From an uncultured Eubacteriales bacterium (GTDB lineage: Bacteria > Bacillota > Clostridia > Christensenellales > Borkfalkiaceae), in the NCBI GenBank assembly GCA_900545325.1, contig UQZE01000066.1:1-11281 (forward strand): 11,281 nucleotides of DNA, in the 5' to 3' direction. A model generated the notes under the pieces. The model was not told the origin of the DNA, did no database searches, and saw nothing but the letters and a program-made list of their open reading frames with translations. Below are positions 1 through 7,992 of this stretch, in pieces. The first letter of the stretch is position 1. Each line of letters begins with the position of its first letter. The position numbers were made by a program, and so were the translations under genes.

Positions 1-7
1 CCGATCT
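1..7. other. Probable sequencing-adapter remnant at the window edge
   Basis: The first seven bases, CCGATCT, are identical to the 3' end of the standard Illumina adapter (…TTCCGATCT). In the comM reading frame they encode Arg-Ser directly before Val-Gly-Leu-Ala-Asp, where the ComM/YifB family normally has an aliphatic residue, usually Ile. Both facts suggest that genomic sequence starts at about base 8 and that the window begins at a contig end. A chance match of seven bases at this exact spot is unlikely but possible. Confidence 0.6.
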
Positions 8-1435
8 GTAGGGCTGGCGGACACCGCCGTCAAGGAATCGAAAGAACGGGTGCGCGCAGCCATTAAGAACAGCGGCGGAAAGGTTCCCAACAAAAAGATA
101 ACTGTCAATCTCGCGCCTGCGGACGTCAAAAAAGAGGGCTCGGCGTTCGACCTCGCCATCGCGGTCGCGCTGCTGAAAGCCAGCGGTCAGCTTGTTGCCG
201 ATACGGACGGCTGCGTTTTTTTGGGCGAGCTTTCCCTCGACGGCGGCCTGCGGCGCATAGACGGCATTCTGCCCATCCTTATATCCGCGCTCAAAACGGG
301 ATATAATAAGTTTATCGTTCCGAAAGCCAACGAAAAGGAGGCTTCCTATCTCGAAAGCGCGGAAGTTTACGCCTGCGAAACGTTGAAGCAGGCGGTGGAG
401 CATCTTTCGGGCGCGAACGCGCTGTCCGCGTGTGCAAAACGGGAATTCAGGGATATCGCCAAGGAATTTTCCTACGGAAGCGACCTCAGTTTCGTCAGGG
501 GACAGGCTATGGCGAAACGCGCGCTGGAAATAGCGGTGAGCGGCGGGCATAACCTGCTGTTCGTAGGGCCGCCCGGTACGGGCAAGACCATGCTGGCGCG
601 CTGTATCCCGACCATCATGCCCGATATGACCTTTGAGGAAGCGCTCGAATGTACGAAAATACACTCGGTAGCGGGGCGGCTGAACGACGAGGACGGCATC
701 GTTACCCTGCGCCCCTTCCGCAGTCCGCATCATACGGCAACTACCGTGGCGCTGACGGGCGGCGGCAATAATATAATTCGTCCGGGCGAAATAAGCCTGG
801 CGCACAACGGCGTTCTGTTTTTGGACGAACTGCCCGAATACGGCAGAGCGGCGCTCGAAGCGCTCCGCCAGCCGCTTGAAGACAGGGTAATCACCATATC
901 CCGCGCGAACGGCAGCGTTACCTTTCCGGCGGATTTCATTCTGTGCGCGAGCATGAATCCCTGTCCGTGCGGCAATCTCGGTTCGGCGGACAAGATCTGC
1001 ACCTGTTCGCCGGCGCAGATCGCAAAATACCGCGCAAAGCTTTCCGGGCCTCTGCTCGACAGAATAGATTTGCAGGTGCAGGTGGACGGCGTAAAATACG
1101 GCGAACTCGTTTCTTCGGAAAAGGAGGAAACGAGCGAAGAGGTGCGCGGACGGGTGAACAGAACGCGCGAGGTGCAGCTCGAACGGTTTAAAAACGACGA
1201 TATACGCACGAACGCCGCGATGAACGAGCGGCATATCAAAAAATACTGCCGCCTTTCGGCGGAGAGCGAGTCCGTGCTGAAGAGCGCTTACGAATCGCTG
1301 GGGCTTTCCGCGAGGGCGCGGAGCCGTATCGTAAAGGTCGCGCGCACCATAGCGGATATGGCGGGCGCCGCCGAGATCGGCAGCGAACACATTCTCGAAG
1401 CCGTCGGCTACCGCAGCGGCGGCGCGGATTTATGA
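2..1435 (+). CDS. comM: YifB/ComM family Mg-chelatase-like AAA+ ATPase, 5' truncated
   Basis: ComM is a hexameric AAA+ motor; in Vibrio it acts as a branch-migration helicase that extends recombination of DNA taken up by transformation. The frame is open from base 2, starting inside the conserved stretch VGLADTAVKES, so about 35 N-terminal residues are missing. A GTG at 50 is internal, not the start. Visible parts are an N-terminal ChlI-like domain, Walker A GPPGTGKT (nt 566-589), Walker B VLFLDE (nt 812-829), the family signature NPCPCG followed by a CTC cysteine pair (a likely metal or structural site), then LSGPLLDRID and the C-terminal Mg-chelatase domain. About 477 codons are present of a usual 500-510. 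It ends 1 nt before dprA, its usual neighbour in many bacteria. Its role in this organism (transformation or general recombination) is inferred. Confidence 0.95.
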   Translation, partial: RSVGLADTAVKESKERVRAAIKNSGGKVPNKKITVNLAPADVKKEGSAFDLAIAVALLKASGQLVADTDGCVFLGELSLDGGLRRIDGILPILISALKTGYNKFIVPKANEKEASYLESAEVYACETLKQAVEHLSGANALSACAKREFRDIAKEFSYGSDLSFVRGQAMAKRALEIAVSGGHNLLFVGPPGTGKTMLARCIPTIMPDMTFEEALECTKIHSVAGRLNDEDGIVTLRPFRSPHHTATTVALTGGGNNIIRPGEISLAHNGVLFLDELPEYGRAALEALRQPLEDRVITISRANGSVTFPADFILCASMNPCPCGNLGSADKICTCSPAQIAKYRAKLSGPLLDRIDLQVQVDGVKYGELVSSEKEETSEEVRGRVNRTREVQLERFKNDDIRTNAAMNERHIKKYCRLSAESESVLKSAYESLGLSARARSRIVKVARTIADMAGAAEIGSEHILEAVGYRSGGADL

Positions 1436-1436
1436 A

Positions 1437-2507
1437 ATGAACTACACGAAACGCGAAACATTCCTGATATGGCTGGATTCTTTCCCGCACCTCGAATACA
1501 GGGTGAAAGCGGAAATATACCGCATGTATCGCGGCGGCAGCGCGGAAGAGTTCTGCGAAAAACAAAAGCCCGCGCTGTCGGCGCTACTCGGCGAGCGGGC
1601 GGAGGCCGTATTCGGGGCGTCAAACGGCGCTTATGCGGAATATGTGTTGAACGCGCTGCATAAAAAGAATGTGTCGTGCGTTACGAGGGAAAGCGCCGCT
1701 TATCCGCGGGAACTTGCCGAAGTGCCCTGTCCGCCGCTCGTGCTTTACGCGCGGGGGAATACGGAACTTCTGAAAGGCGAAAAGTTTTCCGTCGTCGGCA
1801 GCAGAAAGAGCGTGCCGCTCGCCATAGCCAAGACCGAGGAATTCTGCGAAAAACTGATTAAAGCGGGCTTTACGCTGGTAACGGGACTGGCCGAGGGCGT
1901 GGACGCTGCGGCGGTGAAGACCGCGCTCAAAAGCGGCCGGATCATTTCCGTTCTGGCGGGCGGTTTTTCGCACGTATATCCCAAAGCCCACGCCGCGCTT
2001 TTCGAGGAAGTCGCCGCGCGCGGATTGGTCCTTTCCGAATATCCGCCCTCCGTGCCGACCGAAGCCTTCCGCTTTCCGGTACGCAACAGGATAATAGCGG
2101 GGTTGGGCAGGGGGCTGCTCGTCATGAGCGGCGCGAAAAAAAGCGGCACCGCTTATACGGCGGGATATGCGGACGCGCTTTCCAAACAGATATTCGCCCT
2201 GCCGTACAGCGTCAACGTGCCGTCGGGCGCGGGGTGCAACGAACTTATTCGCCGCGGCGCCTATCTGACGGAGTGCGCGGAGGATATACTCGAATTTTAC
2301 GGACTGAGGACAGCGGAAACGAAAATGCCCGAACTTTCCGACGAGGAAAAGAAAGTGCTCAAAGCGCTTTCGTCGGGGAGCGCACATATAGACGAGCTTT
2401 GCGCGCGGCTCGGTAAGCGCGCGTACGAGCTTACGCCCGTGCTCAGCCTGCTGGAGATCAAAAAACTCGTCGTCAGGCAGCCGGGCAACGTTTACGACGT
2501 ATTGTAG
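1437..2507 (+). CDS. dprA: DNA-processing protein DprA
   Basis: DprA (Smf) binds incoming single-stranded DNA in the cytoplasm and loads RecA on it during natural transformation; it is also widespread in bacteria not known to be competent. The 356-residue protein has an N-terminal helix-hairpin-helix/SAM-like region (about 1-95) and a Rossmann-like core with VVGSR (119-123), LVTGLAEGVD (147-156) and FPVRNRIIAGL (213-223). A C-terminal winged-helix domain (about 297-356) follows. The usual SGSLITA loop reads SGTAYTA (236-242), a divergent but recognisable form. The ATG is one base after the comM stop, and no clear Shine-Dalgarno sequence lies upstream, so translation is probably coupled to comM. 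Length is normal for Bacillota. Confidence 0.96.
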   Translation: MNYTKRETFLIWLDSFPHLEYRVKAEIYRMYRGGSAEEFCEKQKPALSALLGERAEAVFGASNGAYAEYVLNALHKKNVSCVTRESAAYPRELAEVPCPPLVLYARGNTELLKGEKFSVVGSRKSVPLAIAKTEEFCEKLIKAGFTLVTGLAEGVDAAAVKTALKSGRIISVLAGGFSHVYPKAHAALFEEVAARGLVLSEYPPSVPTEAFRFPVRNRIIAGLGRGLLVMSGAKKSGTAYTAGYADALSKQIFALPYSVNVPSGAGCNELIRRGAYLTECAEDILEFYGLRTAETKMPELSDEEKKVLKALSSGSAHIDELCARLGKRAYELTPVLSLLEIKKLVVRQPGNVYDVL

Positions 2508-2514
2508 AAAGGAG
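2508..2514 (+). promoter_or_regulatory. Ribosome binding site of topA
   Basis: AAAGGAG starts immediately after the dprA TAG and lies 7 nt before the ATG at 2522. It fixes the topA start, which also begins the expected N-terminal TOPRIM strand MELIIVESP. Confidence 0.85.
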
Positions 2515-2521
2515 CTGGATC

Positions 2522-4834
2522 ATGGAACTTATTATCGTCGAATCGCCGCACAAGGCAAAGACAATCGAAAAATTTCTGGGCGGAAAATACAAAGTGGACG
2601 CCTCGAAAGGCCACGTGCGGGATTTGCCCGTGAATCAAATGGGCGTGAACATAGCGAACAATTTTGAACCGACTTACGTAGTCAACGCCGATAAGAAACA
2701 GGACATCAAGAGATTGCAGGAAAAGTCCAAAAAGGCGGAAAAGATATATCTCGCGACCGACCCGGACAGGGAGGGCGAGGCCATCAGCTGGCACCTTGCG
2801 GAGGTGCTCAAGCTCGACAAGGAAAAATACAGCAGGATAGAATTCAACGAAATTTCCGAAAAGGCGCTTAAAAACGCGCTGGCGAATCCGCGCGACATAG
2901 ATAAAAATCTCGTGGACGCCCAGCAGGCGCGCCGCGTGCTCGACAGGCTGGTGGGCTATTCCATATCGCCCGCGGCGAGCACGCGCCTCAACTGCAACCT
3001 CTCCGCGGGGCGGGTGCAGTCGGTGGCGCTCGAACTCGTTGTCGACCGCGAACGCGAAATAAAGGCGTTCGTCCCCAAGGAATACTGGAACATCAAGGCG
3101 CATCTCGAAAATAAGGACGGGGCTAAATTCAAAGCCCTTTTATCCGAGTACAACGGCAAGAAATACAAGCCTTCGAACAAGGAAGAGGCCGACGCCGTGA
3201 TGGAAAAGCTCAAGGGCGCGGACTTTTTCGTGAAGAACATGAAAAAGAGCGTGGTCAAGAGCCATGCGCCCGCGCCGTTCATCACCAGCACGCTGCAGCA
3301 GGACGCGTCGAGCAAGCTTTCGCTCACCGCGCCGCAGGTCATGCAGATTGCCCAGCGGCTTTACGAGGGCGTGGAAACGCCGAACGGCCACCTCGCGCTC
3401 ATCACCTACATGAGAACGGATTCGGTGCGCGTTTCCAAGGAGGCGCAGGCGGAAACGCTGGCGTTCATCAAGGAAAATTACGGCGATGAATACGCGCCCG
3501 CGAAACCGAATTTCTATAAGACGAAAAAGGACGCGCAGGACGCGCACGAGGCGATCCGTCCCATCGACATCAGAAAGACGCCCGACAGTTTGAAAAACGT
3601 GCTCGACAGAAATCAGTACAGGCTGTACAAGATGATCTACGAGCGTTTCGTCGCGTCGCAGATGAGCGAAGCGAAATATAACAGCGTACAGCTCGACGTG
3701 GAAAGTCTGGGCTACGTGTTCAAGGCGAGCGGCAGAACGCTTTTGTTCAAGGGCTTTACGGCCGTTTACGAAGAATTCAAGCCCGCGGGCGCCGAGGGCG
3801 AGGACGACAGCGAGAGCGCGCCCGTCCTGCCGCCGCTCGAAGAAGGCGAAAAGGTGAACCTGCTCGAACTTCTGCCCGAACAGAAATTCACCAAGCCGCC
3901 GCTGAGATATACGGAGGCGACGCTGATCAAGACCATGGAGGACAAGGGCATAGGCCGTCCCTCCACTTACGCCACCATTATGGCGAAACTGTCCGATAAA
4001 AAGAGGGAATACGTCAGAAAAGAGGGGAAATACCTCGTGCCGAACGATATTTCCTACAATCTTATCGATTTTTTGGTGAAATATTTCCCCGACGTCATGA
4101 ACGTTTCGTTCACGGCGCGCATGGAAAACGCTCTCGACGATATAGGCGAGGGCGGCAAGGACTGGCATAAACTCATCGCGGACTTTTACCGTCCCTTTGA
4201 AAATATGGTCAAAAAGAGCAAAATCACGGACGTCAAGTGCGAAAAGTGCGGCGCGCCGATGACCATAAACAGCGGCAAATTCGGCAATTATTACGCCTGC
4301 TCGAATTATCCCGAATGCAAAAACATCAAACCCGTCAACGAAAAGGTCGTTATTCCCACCGATCAGATCTGCGAAAAGTGCGGCGGCATGATGGTGGAGA
4401 GGGAGGGGAAATACGGAAAGTTCCTCGCCTGCTCCAATTATCCCAAGTGCAAGAACACCCGCGCGGTCAACGAAGTGAAATCGGAGGAAAAATGCCCCAA
4501 GTGCGGCGAACTCATGGTGGAAAAACAGGGGCAGTTCGGCAAATATCTGTACTGCCCGAACTGTCAGAACACCGTTTCGCAGGCGGAAACCGCGGGTGTG
4601 TGCCCCGTATGCGGCAAGCCGACGAAAAAAATGCTTTCCCGTTACGGCAAGGTGTTTTACGGCTGTTCCGCCTATCCCGAATGTAAGTTCATGAGCTGGG
4701 ATATGCCCACGGGCGGGAAATGCCCCAAGTGCGGCGCGTATCTCGTCAAAACCGAACGCGGCGTGAAATGTTCGGACAAGAAGTGCGGGTATAAGGAAGA
4801 AGCGAAAAAAGACAAAGATGAAGAAAACGGTTAA
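2522..4834 (+). CDS. topA: DNA topoisomerase I (type IA) with five zinc ribbons
   Basis: TopA relaxes negatively supercoiled DNA by cutting one strand through a 5'-phosphotyrosine link, limiting hypernegative supercoiling behind RNA polymerase. The 770-residue protein starts with a TOPRIM domain: Glu7 in VESPHKAKT and the metal-binding acidic triad DPDRE (Asp80, Asp82, Glu84). The catalytic tyrosine is Tyr296 in LITYMRTDS. The type IA core runs to about residue 565 and includes GIGRPSTYA (476-484). A short acidic linker (about 424-443) lies inside the core. The C-terminus carries five complete four-cysteine zinc ribbons (573-755) and a charged tail rich in Lys, Asp and Glu. Its last 17 nt overlap trmFO, an arrangement also known in other Bacillota. 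Length is slightly above Bacillus TopA, which has fewer zinc modules. Confidence 0.98.
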   Translation: MELIIVESPHKAKTIEKFLGGKYKVDASKGHVRDLPVNQMGVNIANNFEPTYVVNADKKQDIKRLQEKSKKAEKIYLATDPDREGEAISWHLAEVLKLDKEKYSRIEFNEISEKALKNALANPRDIDKNLVDAQQARRVLDRLVGYSISPAASTRLNCNLSAGRVQSVALELVVDREREIKAFVPKEYWNIKAHLENKDGAKFKALLSEYNGKKYKPSNKEEADAVMEKLKGADFFVKNMKKSVVKSHAPAPFITSTLQQDASSKLSLTAPQVMQIAQRLYEGVETPNGHLALITYMRTDSVRVSKEAQAETLAFIKENYGDEYAPAKPNFYKTKKDAQDAHEAIRPIDIRKTPDSLKNVLDRNQYRLYKMIYERFVASQMSEAKYNSVQLDVESLGYVFKASGRTLLFKGFTAVYEEFKPAGAEGEDDSESAPVLPPLEEGEKVNLLELLPEQKFTKPPLRYTEATLIKTMEDKGIGRPSTYATIMAKLSDKKREYVRKEGKYLVPNDISYNLIDFLVKYFPDVMNVSFTARMENALDDIGEGGKDWHKLIADFYRPFENMVKKSKITDVKCEKCGAPMTINSGKFGNYYACSNYPECKNIKPVNEKVVIPTDQICEKCGGMMVEREGKYGKFLACSNYPKCKNTRAVNEVKSEEKCPKCGELMVEKQGQFGKYLYCPNCQNTVSQAETAGVCPVCGKPTKKMLSRYGKVFYGCSAYPECKFMSWDMPTGGKCPKCGAYLVKTERGVKCSDKKCGYKEEAKKDKDEENG
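4238..4786 (+). repeat. Five tandem zinc-ribbon modules in the TopA tail
   Basis: Five CxxC…C…C units follow each other at residues 573/576/593/599, 617/620/637/643, 658/661/678/681, 694/697/715/721 and 734/737/750/755. Units 1, 2 and 4 share the pattern YGK or FGN, then ACSNYP or GCSAYP, then xC, and look like copies of one ancestral module; 3 and 5 are shortened. All 20 cysteines are intact. In other TopA proteins such modules bind single-stranded DNA and can contact RNA polymerase; that role is inferred here. Confidence 0.9.
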
Positions 4835-6119
4835 AGTCGTCGGCGCGGGGCTGGCAGGCAGCGAGGCCGCGTATTATCTCGCGGCGCGGGGCGTAAAGGT
4901 CAGACTTTACGACATAAAGCCCGAACGCCGCACGCCCGCGCACCACAGCGCGGACTTCGGCGAACTCGTTTGCAGCAATTCGCTCAAGAGCAACGACGTT
5001 CTCGGCAACGCCTGCGGCCTGCTGAAAGAGGAACTGCGTTCCCTCGGCTCCTTGGTCATCGCGGCGGCGGACGAAACGCGCGTGCCCGCAGGGGGCGCCC
5101 TTGCGGTGGACAGGACGGCGTTCGCGGCGAAAATCACAAAAGCGCTCAGAGAACAGGATAACATCGAGATCGTCTGCGGGGAGGTTTCCTCCGTCGATCC
5201 CGAAGAATACACCATTGTGGCGACGGGGCCGCTGACCACCGCGCCGCTCGAAAAGGAAATACGCAGGCTGACGGGCGACGAGCTGTTTTTCTTCGACGCG
5301 GCTTCGCCCATCGTTTCCAAGGAATCCATCGACATGGAGTTCGCTTTTTTCGGCGACCGGTACGGCAAGGGCGGCGGCGATCACATCAACTGCCCGATGG
5401 ATAAAGCAACGTATGAAAATTTCGTGACGGAACTGCTCGCCGCGGAAAAAGCCGAGCAAAAGGATTTCGAAAACGCGGTCGTATTCGAGGGGTGCATGCC
5501 CGTGGAAGTCATGGCGGCGCGCGGACGGGATACTTTGCGTTTCGGCACGCTCAAGCCCGTGGGGTTGTACGATCCGCGCACCGATAAGCGCGGCTACGCC
5601 TGCGTGCAGCTCCGCCGCGAGGACGAAGAAGGCACCATGTGGAACATGATAGGCTTTCAAACCAACCTGAAATGGGGGGAACAGAAACGCGTGTTTTCCA
5701 TGATCCCCGCGCTGAAAAACGCAGAATTCCTGCGTTACGGCGTGATGCACAGAAATACCTATATCAACTCGCCTCATGCGCTCGATAAAGACTTTTCGCT
5801 GAGGACGAACAAAAAGACCTTTTTCGCGGGACAGCTTACGGGCGTGGAGGGCTATGTGGAGAGCGTGGCCTCCGGTCTGGCGGCGGCGGTCAACGTATAC
5901 GCCGCGCTCTGCGGCAGAGAAAGCGTGGACTTCACGAGAAAAACGGTTATGGGCGCGCTGGCGGATTACATTTCGCGGGCGCAGGATTTCCAGCCCATGA
6001 ACGCGAATTACGGCATTTTGGAACCGCTGAGCGCCGTGTACAGGGATAAGGCGCTCAAGAAAAAAGCGTACGCGGAGCGTTCGCTGGAAATTATCGGGAA
6101 AATAAAGGAGAATTTATAA
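4818..6119 (+). CDS. trmFO: Folate-dependent tRNA (uracil-54-C5)-methyltransferase TrmFO
   Basis: TrmFO makes 5-methyluridine at position 54 of the tRNA T-loop, using 5,10-methylenetetrahydrofolate as carbon donor and FAD/NAD(P)H as reductant. The 433-residue protein opens with the FAD-binding motif VVGAGLAGSEAA (7-18). The two cysteines described for the Bacillus enzyme (Cys53, Cys226) are present as Cys52 in ELVCSNSLKSN and Cys226 in FEGCMPVE. A C-terminal flavin-binding segment, GQLTGVEGYVES, lies at 338-349. The gene starts inside the end of topA (17 nt overlap) with only a weak, distant purine tract upstream, so translational coupling to topA is likely. It ends directly against the hslV ATG. 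The recombinase gene xerC, which often comes next in Bacillota, is absent. Older names are gid or gidA-like; it is distinct from MnmG. Confidence 0.97.
   Translation: MKKTVKVVGAGLAGSEAAYYLAARGVKVRLYDIKPERRTPAHHSADFGELVCSNSLKSNDVLGNACGLLKEELRSLGSLVIAAADETRVPAGGALAVDRTAFAAKITKALREQDNIEIVCGEVSSVDPEEYTIVATGPLTTAPLEKEIRRLTGDELFFFDAASPIVSKESIDMEFAFFGDRYGKGGGDHINCPMDKATYENFVTELLAAEKAEQKDFENAVVFEGCMPVEVMAARGRDTLRFGTLKPVGLYDPRTDKRGYACVQLRREDEEGTMWNMIGFQTNLKWGEQKRVFSMIPALKNAEFLRYGVMHRNTYINSPHALDKDFSLRTNKKTFFAGQLTGVEGYVESVASGLAAAVNVYAALCGRESVDFTRKTVMGALADYISRAQDFQPMNANYGILEPLSAVYRDKALKKKAYAERSLEIIGKIKENL
6104..6110 (+). promoter_or_regulatory. Ribosome binding site of hslV inside the end of trmFO
   Basis: AAAGGAG lies 9 nt before the ATG at 6120, within the last codons of trmFO. 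It supports the start that gives HslV a seven-residue extension before its Thr-Thr pair. Confidence 0.8.
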
Positions 6120-6659
6120 ATGAGCATAGAATTCAGAGGCACGACCATCTGCGCCGTCAAGAAAAACGGAAAGACGGCCATCGCGGGCGACGGACAGGTA
6201 ACTATGTCGGAATCGGTCATTTTCAAAAACAACGCGGTCAAGGTGCGCCGCATTTACAACGGCAAGGTCATCTTCGGCTTTGCTGGCAGCGTGGCGGACG
6301 CCTTTACGCTGAGCGAGCGTTTCGAGGAAATGCTCAATAAGTTTTCGGGCAATCTTTTGAGGAGCGCGGTCGAGCTGGCGGAACTCTGGCGCAACGACAA
6401 GGTGGGCAGAAAGCTGGAAGCCATGATGATCACCGCGGACGAAAACACCATGCTTATCGTTTCGGGGTCGGGCGAAGTCATCGAGCCGGACGGCGGCGTG
6501 TGCGCCATCGGCAGCGGCGGCAACTACGCCCTCGCGGCGGCGCGCGCCCTCACGCAGGAAACGGATTTCGACGCCGAAACCGTGGCGAAAAAGGCGCTCA
6601 AGATCGCCAGCGAGATCTGCGTATTCACCAACGACCACATCACCTGCGAAGTCATTTAA
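6120..6659 (+). CDS. hslV: HslV (ClpQ) peptidase subunit of the HslUV protease
   Basis: HslV forms a double hexameric ring related to the proteasome beta subunit and degrades proteins fed by HslU in the cytoplasm. The 179-residue sequence has the family pattern: Thr8-Thr9 followed by ICAV, AGDGQVT (22-28), KVRRIYNGKV (41-50), FAGSVADAFTL (53-63), IEPDGGVCAIGSGG (about 120-133) and a normal C-terminus. In Gram-negative HslV the first Thr of the pair becomes the N-terminal nucleophile. Here seven residues, MSIEFRG, precede it, much like Bacillus ClpQ/CodW, where Ser2 is reported to act instead; which residue works here is open. The ATG abuts the trmFO stop, and hslU follows after 12 nt, so the two subunits are made together. 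Confidence 0.96.
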   Translation: MSIEFRGTTICAVKKNGKTAIAGDGQVTMSESVIFKNNAVKVRRIYNGKVIFGFAGSVADAFTLSERFEEMLNKFSGNLLRSAVELAELWRNDKVGRKLEAMMITADENTMLIVSGSGEVIEPDGGVCAIGSGGNYALAAARALTQETDFDAETVAKKALKIASEICVFTNDHITCEVI

Positions 6660-6665
6660 GGAGGT
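6658..6665 (+). promoter_or_regulatory. Strong ribosome binding site of hslU
   Basis: AAGGAGGT, the full anti-16S consensus, begins on the last two bases of the hslV stop codon and lies 6 nt before the ATG at 6672. It is the strongest site in the window and suggests efficient synthesis of the unfoldase. Confidence 0.9.
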
Positions 6666-6671
6666 AAAGAC

Positions 6672-7982
6672 ATGAATTTATCGCCGAAAGAGATCGTTCT
6701 CGAACTCGACAAATATATTATCGGACAAAACGAAGCGAAAAAAGCGGTGGCCATCGCGCTCCGCAACAGATACCGCCGCAGCCGCCTTTCCGCGGAACTG
6801 CGTGACGAAATCACGCCGAAGAACATCATCATGAAGGGCCCGACGGGCGTGGGCAAAACGGAGATCGCGCGCAGGCTGGCAAAACTCGTGGGCGCGCCCT
6901 TCATCAAGGTGGAGGCGACAAAATACACCGAAGTCGGCTACGTCGGCCGCGACGTGGAATCGATGATCCGCGACCTCGTGGAATGCAGCGTGCGCCTCGT
7001 CAAGGAAGAACAGTTCGAAAAGGTGCAGTCCAAAGCCGAAAAGGTGGCGGAAGACAGGCTGGTCAGGATACTCGTCGAAGTGCGCAAGGCTGAAAAGGGC
7101 GAAACGCCGGACGATCTGTTCAGAGAGCAGATCGCCGAAAAGTACAGAAAGGGTTATTTCGACAACGAAACGGTGGAAATAGAGGTGGAGGACGCGCCCA
7201 AGCCGATGGAACTCGTACCCGGCAGCGGCACGGAAATCAATATCGGTAACATTTTCGGAGACTTTTTGCCGAAGAAACGCAAAAAGCGCCGTCTCGCGCT
7301 CAAAGACGCGCGCACGATGATCGTGGACGAGGAATGTAACCGTTTGATAGATAACGACGCCGTTATCGCCGAGGCGGTGCGCCGCGCCGAGCAGGAGGGC
7401 ATTATCTTTATCGACGAGATCGACAAGATAGCCGCCAAGGGCAAGACGGGGGGCGCGGACGTTTCGAGAGAGGGCGTGCAGCGCGACATACTGCCCATCG
7501 TGGAGGGCTCCACCGTCATGACAAAGTACGGCGCGGTCAAATCCGACTTTATCCTCTTTATCGCGGCTGGCGCGTTCCACGTGTCCAAGGTGTCCGACCT
7601 GATACCCGAACTGCAGGGGCGTTTCCCCATTCTGGTGGAGCTGAACTCTCTGACGAAACAGGACTTTATAGACATTCTCACCACGCCGCAGAACGCCATC
7701 ACGCTGCAATACGCCACGCTTCTGGCGGTAGATCATATCGATCTGAAATTCACCGACGAGGCCATCGCCGAGATAGCCGCCGTCGCGGAAAACATGAACG
7801 CCACGAGCGAGGATATCGGCGCGCGCCGTCTGCATACCGTTATGGAAAGGCTTATCGAGGATATTTCCTTCAACGCCAGCGACAAGACGCCCGAAACCGA
7901 AGTGATTATCGATAAAAAATACGTGATAAGCCGGTTGGGCGAGGCGGAAAAGCAAAAGGATTTCACTAAATTTATCTTATAA
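6672..7982 (+). CDS. hslU: HslU (ClpY) AAA+ unfoldase of the HslUV protease
   Basis: HslU is the hexameric ATPase that unfolds substrates and threads them into HslV. The 436-residue protein carries Walker A GPTGVGKT (56-63), the pore loop GYVG (89-92), the I domain (about 105-230), Walker B IIFIDEID (244-251), SREGVQRDILPIVEG (265-279), the arginine-finger loop at ELQGR (Arg317) and sensor 2 GARR (383-386). The C-terminus ends KFIL, the tail that inserts into HslV to activate it, so the pair should be functional. The length is near Escherichia HslU (443) and shorter than Bacillus ClpY (467), the difference probably lying in the I domain. Val307 and Leu321 differ from the usual Pro and Arg beside the arginine finger. 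In many Bacillota codY follows; here hisS does, after 10 nt. Confidence 0.97.
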   Translation: MNLSPKEIVLELDKYIIGQNEAKKAVAIALRNRYRRSRLSAELRDEITPKNIIMKGPTGVGKTEIARRLAKLVGAPFIKVEATKYTEVGYVGRDVESMIRDLVECSVRLVKEEQFEKVQSKAEKVAEDRLVRILVEVRKAEKGETPDDLFREQIAEKYRKGYFDNETVEIEVEDAPKPMELVPGSGTEINIGNIFGDFLPKKRKKRRLALKDARTMIVDEECNRLIDNDAVIAEAVRRAEQEGIIFIDEIDKIAAKGKTGGADVSREGVQRDILPIVEGSTVMTKYGAVKSDFILFIAAGAFHVSKVSDLIPELQGRFPILVELNSLTKQDFIDILTTPQNAITLQYATLLAVDHIDLKFTDEAIAEIAAVAENMNATSEDIGARRLHTVMERLIEDISFNASDKTPETEVIIDKKYVISRLGEAEKQKDFTKFIL

Positions 7983-7987
7983 GGAAG
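7981..7987 (+). promoter_or_regulatory. Ribosome binding site of hisS
   Basis: AAGGAAG overlaps the last two bases of the hslU stop and lies 5 nt before the ATG at 7993. It supports the start giving MINIPKGTKDVLP, the normal HisRS N-terminus. Confidence 0.75.
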
Positions 7988-7992
7988 ACCAT

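Noticed and set aside
50..52. GTG at 50 as the start of comM
   Set aside because: The frame is open upstream and already encodes the conserved VGLADTAVKES stretch, so this GTG is an internal Val codon.
1437..2507. Divergent SGTAYTA loop in DprA as a sign of a decayed gene
   Set aside because: The frame is intact, all other core motifs and the winged-helix domain are present, and DprA loops at this place vary among Bacillota.
6678..7955. Long open reading frame on the minus strand (425 codons) opposite hslU, with similar long ones opposite topA, trmFO and trx/glyA
   Set aside because: They lie fully antisense to strongly conserved genes, have no recognisable motifs and are rich in His, Arg, Phe and Val, as expected from the codon bias of the genes on the other strand.
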